This document shows, one piece after another, positions 1 through 11,353 of a DNA stretch of 64,000 bases (position 1 is the stretch's first letter; every line of letters starts with the position of its first letter). The DNA is from Agrocybe praecox (Eukaryota > Basidiomycota > Agaricomycetes > Agaricales > Agrocybaceae), in assembly GCA_964017145.1 (NCBI GenBank), contig OZ024840.1:3162001-3226000 (forward strand). Direction: 5' to 3'. The translations under genes and the position numbers were made by a program. Under the pieces are notes generated by a model. That model searched no databases, had not been told where the DNA came from, and saw only the letters and a list, made by a program, of their open reading frames with translations.

Positions 1-991
1 GATCGATACGCATGCCATTCTCGCGGCCTCGGAAGGTTGGCGGGAACAAAGAAAACATCCCGAAATAAATGATTTGACCAGCAGCTGACTTTCCATCCAC
101 AATGACGTTAAAAACATTGTCATCATTTGGTGCAGATTCCGTTGGTTCAAATTGGAATGAAAATTTCTTCCAGTCCTTAGTTATGCCATTTACAGTCACT
201 GAAGAAAACACGGTTCCTTGTGCAGATTTTAAAGACGCCGTGATAGGACCCGAGAACTTATCCGCCTTAGCATAAAAAGATCCTGTATATGTCCATCCCT
301 TCTGTACTTTGATACCTAAAACAGAGTAGAACAGTCAGATGACAAGAAGCTTTCTTTTGATCAGGAGGCGTCTCACCCCAGTATCCAGTATTTTCGAATC
401 CGATTGCGCCGCTCACAACTTTCGGAATCTGCACTTTCAAGCTGTTTGGAAGGGCAGAAGATACCCCTTTCGTATCAGATACAACAGAAAGCCGGGGTCC
501 ATTGAAGGGTTGCCATGAGTTCAATCTGCCAGGCATATGGCATCAAGGTTGAGAAGAGGCAACCTGAACTTGAGAAATACTGACGAATTTGTAGTCCCTG
601 GGATGACACGCTGAAATGCACGGTTTTGAAGCAATTCACCTATAAGGCACGGGCTAGGTTAGATGAACAGATAGAAAGTAATCATGGAAATTACTCACCA
701 TACAATCCTCCATCTCCACTATGTAAGATCGTTGGATCAAGTTCAATGGTTCAGAATTAACAACTCCAAAATTAAAAACCTGTGATTTATATCCTGGATG
801 GCTAATCAGGGAATCAGATCGATCTCCTTCAAAAGAATACACACCTCCCACATATATCCATACAATGTAGTTGGGATTTCATGTGTGACAGCCGCATGAA
901 TACGTAAATCAAGTGCGTTGGGTGCAATCAGGGTAGCTGCCGTCTTCGAGGCGATCCATAAAGTATAAAAGAGTAGTGCTGACTTCTTCAT
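1..991 (-). CDS. GH51 alpha-L-arabinofuranosidase, secreted (3' part beyond left edge)
   Basis: Predicted secreted exo-enzyme that releases terminal arabinose from arabinan and arabinoxylan. Start at 991 gives a signal peptide (MKKSALLFYTLWIASKTAAT); an in-frame ATG at 1027 would add 12 residues. Spliced exons read [27 protein letters not shown], then LNSWQPFN, GFENTGYWG and, near the edge, SLFPPTFRGRENGMRID, all typical of the N-terminal half of fungal GH51 enzymes. Exon 1 is 991..845, followed by two tiny exons (780..793 and 699..718) and an exon starting at 639; a further intron with donor GTCAGT joins PGTTNS to LNSW. The catalytic Glu residues lie beyond the window. It is transcribed divergently from the DUF5695 gene. 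Family assignment is strong; substrate range is inferred. Confidence 0.9.
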
Positions 992-1029
992 GTTCGTTGG
1001 GTAGTTAAATTTCACGCATGTGGCCATAA

Positions 1030-1037
1030 TTTATATA
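1030..1037 (-). promoter_or_regulatory. TATA box of the GH51 gene
   Basis: On the minus strand this reads TATATAAA, about 40 nt upstream of the ATG at 991. The placement implies a very short 5' leader if the start at 991 is used, which argues against the ATG at 1027. Confidence 0.5.
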
Positions 1038-1497
1038 AGCTTCTTCCCCGGACCGCATTTATGGCAGGTTAAAGAAAGTGAACCAAGGACATGAGCATGC
1101 CTAAGTTCCAGCGGTCCGAGAGTTGGATTCCCTGTCTTCTCAAGATTGTTAAATGCTACAAGATGTCAAACTTCGGTCACATGTAATAAAGTGGGTATTC
1201 GCCAGTGGGCTAGATATTCCGATGGATAGCATCCGAGTAGTACTTACAGCAGACCCAGCCACTCTCTTTGCGATAACTATGGTGTTCCTTGCACTTACTG
1301 AGTTGACGTTTCACGGTGAAATTATGACATTGAGTAGATATAGAAGTCATCGCCGCGTTCTTCAACTTCTAGGCAGATCGCAGAAGACCGAAGAAGCTGT
1401 CTGCTTCAAAAAGGGAGTGGAGGAAGAGGCAAAAACCACACGTTTCTGTTGGAATTGTTTCTAAATTTGGTCAAGAAAGTGAGCGCACGTGAGTGTT

Positions 1498-1512
1498 TGA
1501 CGCGACGCGTCA
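1498..1512. promoter_or_regulatory. 15-bp palindrome, candidate transcription-factor site
   Basis: TGACGCGACGCGTCA is an inverted repeat around one central base. It combines bZIP-like half sites (TGACG / CGTCA) with an internal ACGCGT. It sits roughly midway in the shared GH51/DUF5695 promoter. Binding is inferred from shape only. Confidence 0.35.
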
Positions 1513-1692
1513 CTAGCGTGCTGTCACACTGCTCCGGCACATCGGCAAATTGATGCACAGATGACCCAGGTCCATTTCAAACACCAACTTCTACCAGACT
1601 TACTTCTTCACTTATTTCTAGAGCGATCCAGCAACTTCTTAGGGTCTTATGGGTATGCATATAGACTCTCTAGATATCATAAGGAACCTCAT

Positions 1693-1700
1693 TATAAATA
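1693..1700 (+). promoter_or_regulatory. TATA box of the DUF5695 gene
   Basis: TATAAATA, about 85 nt upstream of the split start codon at 1781. This predicts transcription starting near 1725, so the short first exon is leader plus the bases AT of the start codon. Confidence 0.55.
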
Positions 1701-1780
1701 CGGCTAACATATTAAACTAGGTTCGTTGAATCTCTTTCCAATCTCTTCACCAGAGACGCCTGCTCACCTTGCAGTCGAAC

Positions 1781-4700
1781 ATGTTCGTCCTACCATCCTT
1801 ACTTTAATTATCAATATTTTGACTTTCCTCATTATATCAGGTTCAAATTCTACCTTGGGGGCTTTGCGCTTCTAAACGTTGTGCTCATTGGCCACCCGGT
1901 TTTTGCACAGACAAATACTCTTGGTCTTGCGGATGGATTCTTGTCGTTTAATACCTCTACATTTGCGATTCAATTCGTAAAGGATTCACAAACGCTTTAT
2001 TCCTTGGAGGCCCGATCCAATGGCTTCAACTTTATTCCAACGGATCAAATGACTGCACGACAAGGAAACTCCAATTATCACCTTGGTGATTTAACATTCC
2101 GGGTGAGGAAGAATGGTTCCACAACCTGGATTAACGGAGACACCTCGACTGCTCGAAAGCCGGTTCTACCTCTTCCAGCTTCTGGGTCTATCATTGCAGC
2201 CGCTAATCTCTCACCAACGCTTCCATCTAACTCTCTCGTCAACGTTACTCGTCAATGGGTTGTCGCGAACGGCGTGCTGCAGCTTCAATTTGTTGTTAAA
2301 AATACTCAAACTGTACCAGTGGAGATCGGGGCATTGGGTATGCCTCTTGAATTTAATAATGTTCGTCCAACCTCCAAATGTCGCATCTAAATCCTCATTG
2401 CTCTTTAGATCTTCACGGGTAGGACCGCTGCCCAAACAAACCAGCTCTGCAGTCTTTTCGATCCTTATATTGGACAGGATGCAGGCTTTGTGCAAGTTTC
2501 CCCGTTACTCGGCACACTTCCACCGTTGGTAGTCCTACCTCTTGACAATTCTCCTCTCGAGGGCTGGAGGTTCCTGCCTGAATCCACGTCAGCAACACCT
2601 TTCTACCAATCGCAGACATTTGAAGGACTGTACGAATGGCAATCACATACCCTGGCGTACGCTCAAAACGAATGGTCTCAAGTCACGCCCTGGAATGCCC
2701 CTACGTCAGCTGTCTTACAACCAGGTGCATCTCGTACATATGGTCTACAATTTATTCTCGCCCCCTCTATTCGCGGTATAGAACAGGCCATAATATCAGC
2801 CAAACGCCCTGTTGCCGCTGGTATTCCTGGTTATATTGTTCCTGCGGATCACGTTGCCAAATTGTTTCTCAATTACGCATCATCTGTTCAGTCCATCTCA
2901 GTATCGCCTGCTGGCGCACTAACTTGGAGCAAGAACAATGACGCTAAATCAGTCGGTTGGACGGGCTACGATATTACGCCTCATGCTTGGGGTAGAGCAA
3001 GGTTATCCGTCACATATGCTGACGGTACTCTCCAAACTGTTCACTACTATCTTACGAAACCTGCCTCACAAACCATCGCTGACTTGGGATCCTTCCTGAC
3101 AACCTCCCAGTGGTTTAATTCTTCGACAGACCCTTTCAAACGATCACCTTCCATTATCAGTTATGATCGAGAAGTGAACGCCATAGTCCAAGATGATCCT
3201 AGGGCTTGGATTCCGGGCTTGAGCGACGAAGCTGGTGCCGGATCATGGTTGGCAGGCGCTATGAAGCAATTCGCACAACCGAATGCAGCGGAGGTTGCCA
3301 AATTGGAACAATTTGTGGGCCAAACGTTGTGGGGCTCTATACAGAATGCGGACGGTAAGTTTCTTCTACTACTGCTCCATCATTTGTCTTGACCATCTTA
3401 TTCTTAGGCACGGTCAAAAAGGTACTTTGACGATATATCTCGTTGATTGACTATCGCTGACAGGACAATGCTCTTTCAGGCTGTCTATTTCTACCAGCCT
3501 GCACTTGTCCCGAGCTACAAGTATCCTACGTCTATTAACTGGGGAAACTGGTGGTCATGGAACCAAGCGGCCTCTTTCGCAATCGACAGAGCGTACGACT
3601 ACGTGCATGTTACTGCTGCGTACTGGGCCATGTACCGCGTGGCAAGAAACTATCCCAGCCTGGTAAAGACCCATACTTGGCAATGGTACATCAACCAGGC
3701 TGTTCTTACTGTGTCGACAATGACCAACGGCCAGGTTGGTTATGCTGGTGATGGTCTTATGGGAGAAACCGTCTTCCTCTATTTATTGGATGACTTGAAG
3801 CGTGAAGGCCTGACAGCTAATGCGACACTCGTCGAAAATAAAATGCGAAGCCGTGCAACAACTTGGGCAGGTGAACGCTATCCGTAAGTGATACTAATGG
3901 AGCGGTTTACTCTGCGTAACATAGTTATTTAACACTCTTTTCTTCTTAGGTTTGGCTCAGAAATGGCTTGGGATTCGACCGGACAAGAAGGTGTATACGG
4001 CTGGAGCAAATACTTCGGTAATAACGCGACCGCCACCAATGCGTTGAACTCGATCCTTGCCTACCAACCGCTGATACCACACTGGGGATACAATGGCAAC
4101 GCTCGTCGTTACTGGTACGTCCTTTTATACTCCAGTGGATATCTGTCCTGAATCATTTTAATATTCGTTGTCTAGGGATAATATCTATGGTGGCAAGCTG
4201 CAACGCATCGAACGTCAAATCCACCATTACGGCAGTGGCCTCAACGCCATACCCCTTATTTCGGAATTTGAATCGACCCCCTCTGATCTCTATCTACTTC
4301 GCGTTGGTTTCGCTGGTCTCAGTGGGCCGCTATCCAATATCGATCAAGGTGGATTTGCGGCGGCATCGTTCCACTCATTCGCTGACACCTTGAAATGGGA
4401 CGGCTACTCCGGAGATTATGGTCCCAACTTTTCTGGTCATACAATGAGCATGGGCACTTTTATCGTCAATCATCCTGACTTTGGCTGGCAAGCATTTGGT
4501 GGCAATATCATTTCCTCTTCGCCCACGGTTCAGGTTCAGGTCCTTGATTCATTGCGCAGACGTGTGTTTATCGCACCTCTTGGCACACTGTTGACATTGG
4601 ATTCAGGCTCATTCTCCATGGTTGAATTCGACCCACAAACACTATCCGTAACTCTCACTGTATCTGCTGCCACCAGCGGTGTAACTGGTGCCGCGGCTGC

Positions 4701-4845
4701 ATCTCAAGGAAGGCTGGTCATACAACAGAAGGCCACCATACCTGGCGTTGGCACTTTGAAGGCTCCATCGACCTTAAAGCAAGATGCAGGCGCATTTGTT
4801 ATTCCTTTCACAAATGGCTCCGGAAATGTTACTCTTTCCGTTTGA
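1781..4845 (+). CDS. Secreted DUF5695-type protein, putative carbohydrate-active
   Basis: Seven predicted exons: 1781-1782 (AT of the start codon), 1841-2360, 2409-3354, 3408-3421, 3480-3883, 3950-4114 and 4176-4845. They sum to 2721 nt, or 906 residues, with all phases consistent. The N-terminus is a signal peptide (MFKFYLGGFALLNVVLIGHP, cleavage after PVFA), followed by QTNTLGLADGFLSFNTSTF. I recall this opening from a fungal family matching DUF5695 that is sometimes loosely annotated as glycoside hydrolase; no reaction is established from sequence. Many Trp/Tyr/Asn-rich segments (NWGNWWSWNQ, GVYGWSKYFG, HWGYNGNARRYW) suggest sugar binding. No C-terminal anchor. Its neighbours, an arabinofuranosidase and a sugar transporter, favour a role in plant polysaccharide breakdown. 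Confidence 0.85.
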
Positions 4846-4965
4846 TTATCGGTCTCGAACAATTTCTTAATTTTTCGTCGTGAAAATGTATAAATGCATT
4901 GAAAGTAAATGGAATCGTTCATGGTGAGCTATGTTCGCAGTGGTCGAAAAACTATTATCGTCTTT

Positions 4966-7642
4966 CTAGTCTTTCTCGTCTTGGTCTTCTTTGTGGCCAA
5001 GCTTCTTGTGGACCTTGTCGTGTGCTTCGTCACTAAGATGAGGTTTCCAATTGGCGGAGTTCCATGGCTTGACTCCTGATCTATACATCTCATCGACCTA
5101 GACGCAATAAGTAGGCGATGAGCGGAATGTAATAAATCTTTACCTCTTCCAATGTCAGACCCTTTGTTTCCGGGATGAAAAGGTATACGTATCCGTATCC
5201 AAACAAAAGCATGCCGAAGAAAATCAATAAAATGAGTGGACCAATTCTATCCACTACATTTCAATTGAAGTCATAAATTAATTGTAATGAACAACTTTAC
5301 CTGGCCGCTATCCTCGGGGCGAAAAACGAAAGGAGGAAGTTCCATAACCTATAATATCGCGCTAGTCAGACAAAACCTTTGTTTACAGGTTGTTCACTAC
5401 TAACCAGTTGGTAGCGCTTCCTAAAGCGATGCTCTTGGCTCGCACTCGAAGCGGGAACGATTCTCCAAGATACACCCATCTGTATGGAATCGGTTAAAGC
5501 AATTTGAGAGAACAGAAGCATTGATTACTTACGGAGTGGGACCCCAGAACACAGAGAATGAAAAAACGTGCAGAACGGCAAAAGCAATCAAAGTGTCTCC
5601 TAAAGAAAGCGTAAGATAGTTGTTGTTGAAAACAGTTGGTAATAATATTAAGAACTCGCCTCCTTGCTTGTTGCGTTTAGTTAGCAACTCCTTAGGTGTA
5701 TTTGGTGGGGCTAACGTGACATGCCCTACTACGCCCGCCTAAATCAATGTCAAATTTACACACTTGGGCTCAATCAATGATATATGACTGACAATTAACG
5801 AACACGCAGCCTCTAGGAGTGCGCCAGTCAGGAGTGACTAAACAATGTGTTACTTAGTTTGGGAAGATAAATTCAGAGGATTGAATCTTACTGGACGACG
5901 TCCCCATGATTCAATGAGATGCTAAGAGATGCGTTAGTAAGCCGAGAAACGTGGGTGCTATAGGCTTTACCAATGCAGGGATAGTGCCAACTACAGAAAC
6001 CCCACCCAGTATAACTTGGATAACATATGGTGATAACCTATATGAGAAAGTCAGTAAATTGCGGCCAAAGAATAGGGGCAAGCTCACTGAGTCCCAGCAC
6101 TCTGGAAGAAGGTATCCCCGTAGTAATCTGTAACGGAAAGCACTAAGCGATTGTAGAGAGAAAATGAATGAAAGACTATTGACAATAGAAGTTTTGTCCA
6201 TTCAATTGCTGGATAAATTGGAGCATCATCCCGTTTACAGTGCGCTTCCACAGATCGTTTCGCGTTGAGAAACATTCGGCCCATGTTGCTTTTCCTCCCT
6301 CATTTTCCGCTTTAATCGCGTAGTCCAACTCCCCTACAAGCTCGTCGACTAATGGGTCATTTTCTGGCACTCCATTGAGAGATGCTATGACAGTTCGAGC
6401 TTCAGCAGCACGACCTAGACCAAGTAGATGTCGACTAAAACCCATCAGCCTCATTTCCACTGGTCAACGTCAACACGAATCAAACATACGGAGACTCGGG
6501 CAAAAAGAATATCCCGGAAAGCAGGATCAACCCCCATAGGAGTTGTAGGCCTACAGGGACCCGCCAGGAAGCAGAGTTCGGGATGCTGTGAGTGGCAAGA
6601 TCCAGAATATAACTCAGGAAAATTCTATTTTAAAATGCATAAGCATTAGTTCGAAGAGAATATGTGGTTGCATATATGGTTGCAAGGCTCACCCAATGAT
6701 GATCTGAAGCTGATATAGAACTAGTAGTGTTCCCCGAAGGGCTTTTGGTGCAGTCTCGCCATTGTAAAGACTATCGAGTAAAAATGAGCAACGTTGCGAT
6801 GTTTGATTCCACGGATACTCACGGTACAATAGCTGGAAGCGGAGTGGGCAGAATGGAGAGAGACAGAAATACCTCATTAGTCAGGAGCGAAGAGAAAATA
6901 GGAATGAGGATGCTTACCAGATAGTGCCCCAACTCCGAGGCCAGCTATGAACCTCCCAATAGTAATCTGAACGATTGAGAATGCAGTTCCAGTTTGAACC
7001 GCAACACCAATGGTGAAGATCGCCGACCAAATAAGAATAGACCCACGGCGACCGAATCGATCAGAAGTGAAAGCTTGCGCGAGAGCCCCTCTGCGTTGTC
7101 AACATCAGCTTCATTCGTATATGAACCGCACATACACTCACACAAAAGTACTAGGGAAGTGGGATGCTTAGCACGCGAACCTAGCCGTGAGTAGCAAAGA
7201 TAACTCACCCAGCCGACAAAAGCGATGTAATTATTGACTGCCTAGAACTGGAAAGGAAGTGATTGCCATTCGCGTCGACTTCGCCAAATCGACGGATGAA
7301 GTCTGGCATGATTAGACATCCCTGTGTTGTTTCATTAAGCGTGCATTCAATGTATGGATACAGACGTCTGGTGCATACTCACTGAAATAACACCAATGTC
7401 ATAACCGAATAGAAAACCTGCGCGAGTCTAGAAGCTAGAAGTCAGTACCCGAAGAATAAAGGAATGGTTGAAGCTTACATTTATGAGAAGGTTAATTTAT
7501 ATTGTTTATGGACCTTACCGCCTGAAGAGACCATAAGAAAATATGACAGGAAACGATACTATAGAAGGGCAAATATACCAAATGCGACGAATACGGCCAG
7601 TTGAATGGCGTATCGATTCGTTGGAATGGCTTGTGTAGCCAT
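4966..7642 (-). CDS. MFS sugar transporter
   Basis: Twelve-span major facilitator of the fungal hexose/pentose transporter type, expected at the plasma membrane. Hallmarks seen on the minus strand: FGGFLFGYDIGVIS in TM1; AQAFTSDRFGRRGSILIW (loop 2-3 GRR signature); RFIAGLGVGALS; QQLNGQNFY in TM7; and the C-terminal PETKGLTLEE followed by VDEMYRSGVKPWNSANWKP. Start at 7642 (MATQAIPTNRYAIQLAVFVA). The gene has many short introns. TM1 is assembled from exon 1 (7642-7579), a probable 3-nt exon (7519-7521) and an exon starting at 7417. It lies tail-to-tail with the DUF5695 gene, 120 bases apart. Substrate unproven; a pentose or hexose is plausible given its neighbours. Confidence 0.92.
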
Positions 7643-8446
7643 GGGACTTGAAATCACTGGACTTCTCCTTGAAAAGCTGGAATTGGGGGCGAGAAGAGAA
7701 GGAAATGTCGCTGACCACACGTAAACCACATTTCAACCTTTTACTTAAATGGACCAGACAGTATTTTCAGCCGACGAATGCCTCACGATCGCTTGTTTAC
7801 ACACCATATGATACCGAGTTGTACGGGGATGTGGGGTACGGTCCGCGTGCTCAAATAAGAGTATCCTGTAAACGGCTACATAGACTCCAGCGACGTCAAA
7901 TGGTGTGAAAAGAAGTCGAAAATAACCTCGTGACTAAAAATGCGAGAATAAATGCATCCGCAGCCCCCAAAGAATGAAAAACATACCTGCGTTGATTTTT
8001 CACGGTCTACGAAGGCGGTAGAAATCAAGTAGAAATTCGTTTGAAGATCCTGTCAACTGTGGCGCGTGACATTGAACGACGAACATCATGTGATATGTGA
8101 CTTCTCGTGTCGAAACCCACAAAATTTATATGGAAAGTTTGAGGCGAGATATTTCAACGCGCGTTATGCTCACCTTTTCGCCCGTACAAATGGATATAAT
8201 AATGACCAGGTGACTGTGTGATCTAGCAGTGCTCGGTGACTTGAAAGTGCTGGGAAATTATATTCGTGATTAGGCCGGACCGTGCGACACCAGTTCGCCT
8301 AGGGGAATTTTCGGAATTTCCCCTTGACTGGGGTAAATTGCAAGATTGAATCAAATATCAGGCCATTTTTAACAGATCCTTATCCTTGAAAGGGCATCAC
8401 CACCTTAGACCATCGACTTTGTTTATTCTCGTCCAACATAATTGTT
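7643..8446. other. Intergenic, transporter promoter
   Basis: Upstream of the transporter start and downstream of the IMPase stop. No coding signal, RNA gene or repeat seen. Confidence 0.5.
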
Positions 8447-9763
8447 CTAGTCTGCATTAACGTCCTCGACTGTACCATAGAATTCTTTGATGATCCTTCT
8501 TTGGGCATCCAATCCTTTCTCTTCCTAAACGTGCAGAAGGCAGGGTTAATAAGCGACAATGAACTACTATGACATCACACATACCGGAGTATCCGCGATA
8601 CCCCTAACCACAACATACTTCCTCCCCGTCAAAATTGCATCCGTGACCATCCCAAAATCTTCGTCTGTAGAGGCAGAAAAGGTGGAATGAGAGCCAGTCA
8701 CGACTCCACCGGCCTCCTCAGCTATGACAATTCCGGCGCATACATCCCAAGGCCAACATCCGATTTCCCTGGGTGCAAAAGGTTCACATACAACACTAAA
8801 TGTGTATCCAGATTAATATATGAACATACCAGTAAAGATCCAGGCCGCCCTGTGCGACTAGGGCAAAATTCAGAGCTGCACTGCCGACAGATCGCAGGGA
8901 ATGCGCCATCTTTCCGCCGCTCACACCCTGTGCTGGATTACCGGCTAAACGGGTGAACGAACCCCCTTTAGCATTCATAGTCGTCAGCGTACGATCTGAA
9001 CCCCATTCTACAGCTGTGAGAGGTATCAGTAAACTCTAAAGCGCCATCCAGAAATAACCAACCGATCAGTGCTTGATTGAGAGAAGGAAGAGGTTTCGGA
9101 GACGCAAGAGGTAACTTGGCTGGACTGGCGTTGACTCCGCGGGTAAGGTATGAACCTTGTCCTTTAATACCAGTATACTACATTTGTCCTAAGTGATTTT
9201 TCTTCTTTTAAAAGCGAAGAAACATACGAGGTGGTCTAGAAAAGGATTGAAAATGACCCCAAGGATAGGGCGCTTCTTGTAGATGAGTCCCAGAGATATG
9301 CACACAAAGGGAAACCCGTGCACGAAATTGGTAGTTCCATCTGATGATGATATGAATAAAAAAAGTTTCGTGGCTGGATGATTATCTAAAGTAAGATTTA
9401 CCTATAGGATCAACGCAGAAAGTGGGTTCATCTGTTAAAGGGGGACGAGATCCAGCCGAATACGATTCTTCTCCGATACTGTGTGTGTAGAATAAGTACG
9501 ATGATTGAGAAGGTTCTAGCAGATACAGACAATTTGAAGGAAGGGTATTCTGATTTGAGCTTCGTCTTGACTAGTTCTTCAACGCGAACATCGTACTCAG
9601 TCACTAGATCGACGGAGTTCTTTTTTTCGTTGATGCCCGACTCGGACGCAGATTGGATTGCAGTAGAGCCTTCCAAGATGAGGTTACCTGCTTCGCGTGA
9701 AAGACCAATGACAAAGGATAGAATGTTCTGCAAATCTGAGGTTGTGAGCTCCACAACAGTCAT
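8447..9763 (-). CDS. Inositol-1-monophosphatase
   Basis: Magnesium-dependent, lithium-sensitive phosphatase family that converts inositol monophosphate to myo-inositol. Start at 9763: [17 protein letters not shown]. The family metal-binding motifs are present: [11 protein letters not shown] (D-x-x-T-x-x-D region), [12 protein letters not shown] (DPIDGTTN motif at an exon junction), and [16 protein letters not shown] near the C-terminus (WDxxAG). The C-terminus ends [12 protein letters not shown]. Several short introns. It is divergent from the proteasome alpha5 gene over a 341-bp shared promoter. Histidinol-phosphatase-like or 3'(2')-phosphatase members share these motifs, but overall spacing fits IMPase. 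Confidence 0.93.
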
Positions 9764-10104
9764 GGTGATGGTTGTGGTTTAAAAGAGGGGCGTTGGCGAT
9801 CGGTGACCAGAGTGTTCTGGAAATTAGCTCAGCTTGGAACTGAGACTGATATCAAAAAGTTTGACCAAACTCCCAAATGATCTCATTAACTATTGTAAAG
9901 ATAAGATCACTTAAAGTGTTACTCTACACTCAGGAAGTTGACAGTGCGAATAAACAAGGAACCGGGGTTTTTAAGTAGATAAGATAAGATCAATATTTGT
10001 TCCCACGACATGGACACGCGTCGCGCATTGGACTAGAACTACATACGCAAGCTGCTTTATTCTAATTGCCATTCTCATCTCTTTCATCCTATATCCTTCA
10101 TACC
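9764..10104. other. Divergent promoter, IMPase / proteasome alpha5
   Basis: 341 bases. Contains an ACGCGT (MluI-type) hexamer within GACACGCGTCGCGC near 10015. No other feature recognised. Confidence 0.5.
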
Positions 10105-11158
10105 ATGTTTTTAACGCGCTCAGAGTACGGTAAGATCAAAAGATTGCGTGAATCGGTTACACAGTGTTAATACCTTGGTTTAGATCGAGGTGTCAACACC
10201 TTTTCGCCAGAAGGTCGCCTTTTCCAAGGTTCGTTTACTCAATGCACACTTTATTGCGTGATTTCTCATATCTGTGGACTCCAGTCGAGTATGCAATTGA
10301 GGCTATCAAGGTTTGTGGATGGCTAGTATAAACTCAGGAATTCTTTAACGAATGAATGCATATAGCTTGGCTCTACAACTGTTGGAATCCGAACACCAGA
10401 AGGCGTCGTCCTCGGAGTCGAGAAGCGCGTGCAATCACCTCTCTTGGAATCAAGTTCTATCGAAAAGATCATGGAAATCGACACCCATCTTGGTTGTGCG
10501 ATGTCTGGATTGACTGCAGACGCCCGTACCATGATCGACCATGCCCGAGTGACTGCTCAAAACCACGCCTTTACATACGACGAACAGATCAAGGTCGAGA
10601 GTGTAACACAAGCAGTGTGTGATCTTGCTCTCAGGTTCGGAGAAAGTGTGCACGATGAGGAGGCAATGATGAGTAGGCCGTTCGGCGTTGCACTACTCAT
10701 CGCTGGTATTGATGAACTCGGTCCCCAACTGTGAGTTCTGCGAATTCGATACACCGGCCTTGACTTTTGATATAACATCTTTAGATACCACACCGATCCT
10801 TCTGGAACGTTTGTGCGCTATGATGCTAAAGCTATTGGATCAGGTTCGGAAGCAGCACAGAGCGAGCTGCAGGACAAATGGCATAAGGTGTGTTCTCCGT
10901 CTATATCTATTCATGTACCAGCATTGATGCCTGCACAGCAAATGACTTTGCGAGAAGCCCAAATACTGACTCTGAGTGTTCTTAAACAAGTTATGGAAGA
11001 GAAACTTGATCAACACAACGTCCAATTGGCTCAAGTATGTTCCCTTGACCAATGCAACTTCAGCTATTCTCAATAATCATTTTATCCAGGTGACAAAATC
11101 GAAGGGATTTGAAATTTTGAATGAGACCAGCTTGAAGGAGGTAATTGAGGCCATGTAA
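10105..11158 (+). CDS. PUP2: 20S proteasome subunit alpha-5
   Basis: Structural alpha-ring subunit of the 20S core particle. It opens MFLTRSEY, then [20 protein letters not shown] with the alpha-subunit N-terminal signature, and continues [61 protein letters not shown] and [20 protein letters not shown]. These match the alpha-5 paralogue rather than the other six. The C-terminus is [16 protein letters not shown]. Exons are short, including a 26-nt exon at 10285-10310 (VEYAIEAIK region). It converges with the RidA gene, which ends 195 bases downstream. Confidence 0.97.
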
Positions 11159-11353
11159 TTTTTGTAATACCTTTGATTCTGTAATACACATCTGCTATCA
11201 TTTTTCGTCACACTGGAGCGTGTTTCTTGGAGAGGTTCTTAGCTTTGATTCTGATTGTCAAGGGACATCATCTACTTCAAACTGACGGAACAAAACGCGT
11301 GATGGATCCTTATATTAGGGACGGAACGTTGACGGGGGGACAAGAATACTGGC

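Larger units (their letters stand above)
992..1780. other. Divergent promoter region, GH51 / DUF5695
   Basis: About 790 bases between the divergent starts of the two secreted-protein genes. It holds TATA-like boxes for both sides and a 15-bp palindrome at 1498..1512. The 103-codon open frame at 1153..1464 shows no recognisable domain and is not called. Confidence 0.6.

Noticed and set aside
1153..1464. 103-codon open frame in the GH51/DUF5695 promoter
   Set aside because: No domain, no splice or promoter logic, and it lies between two convincing divergent promoters.
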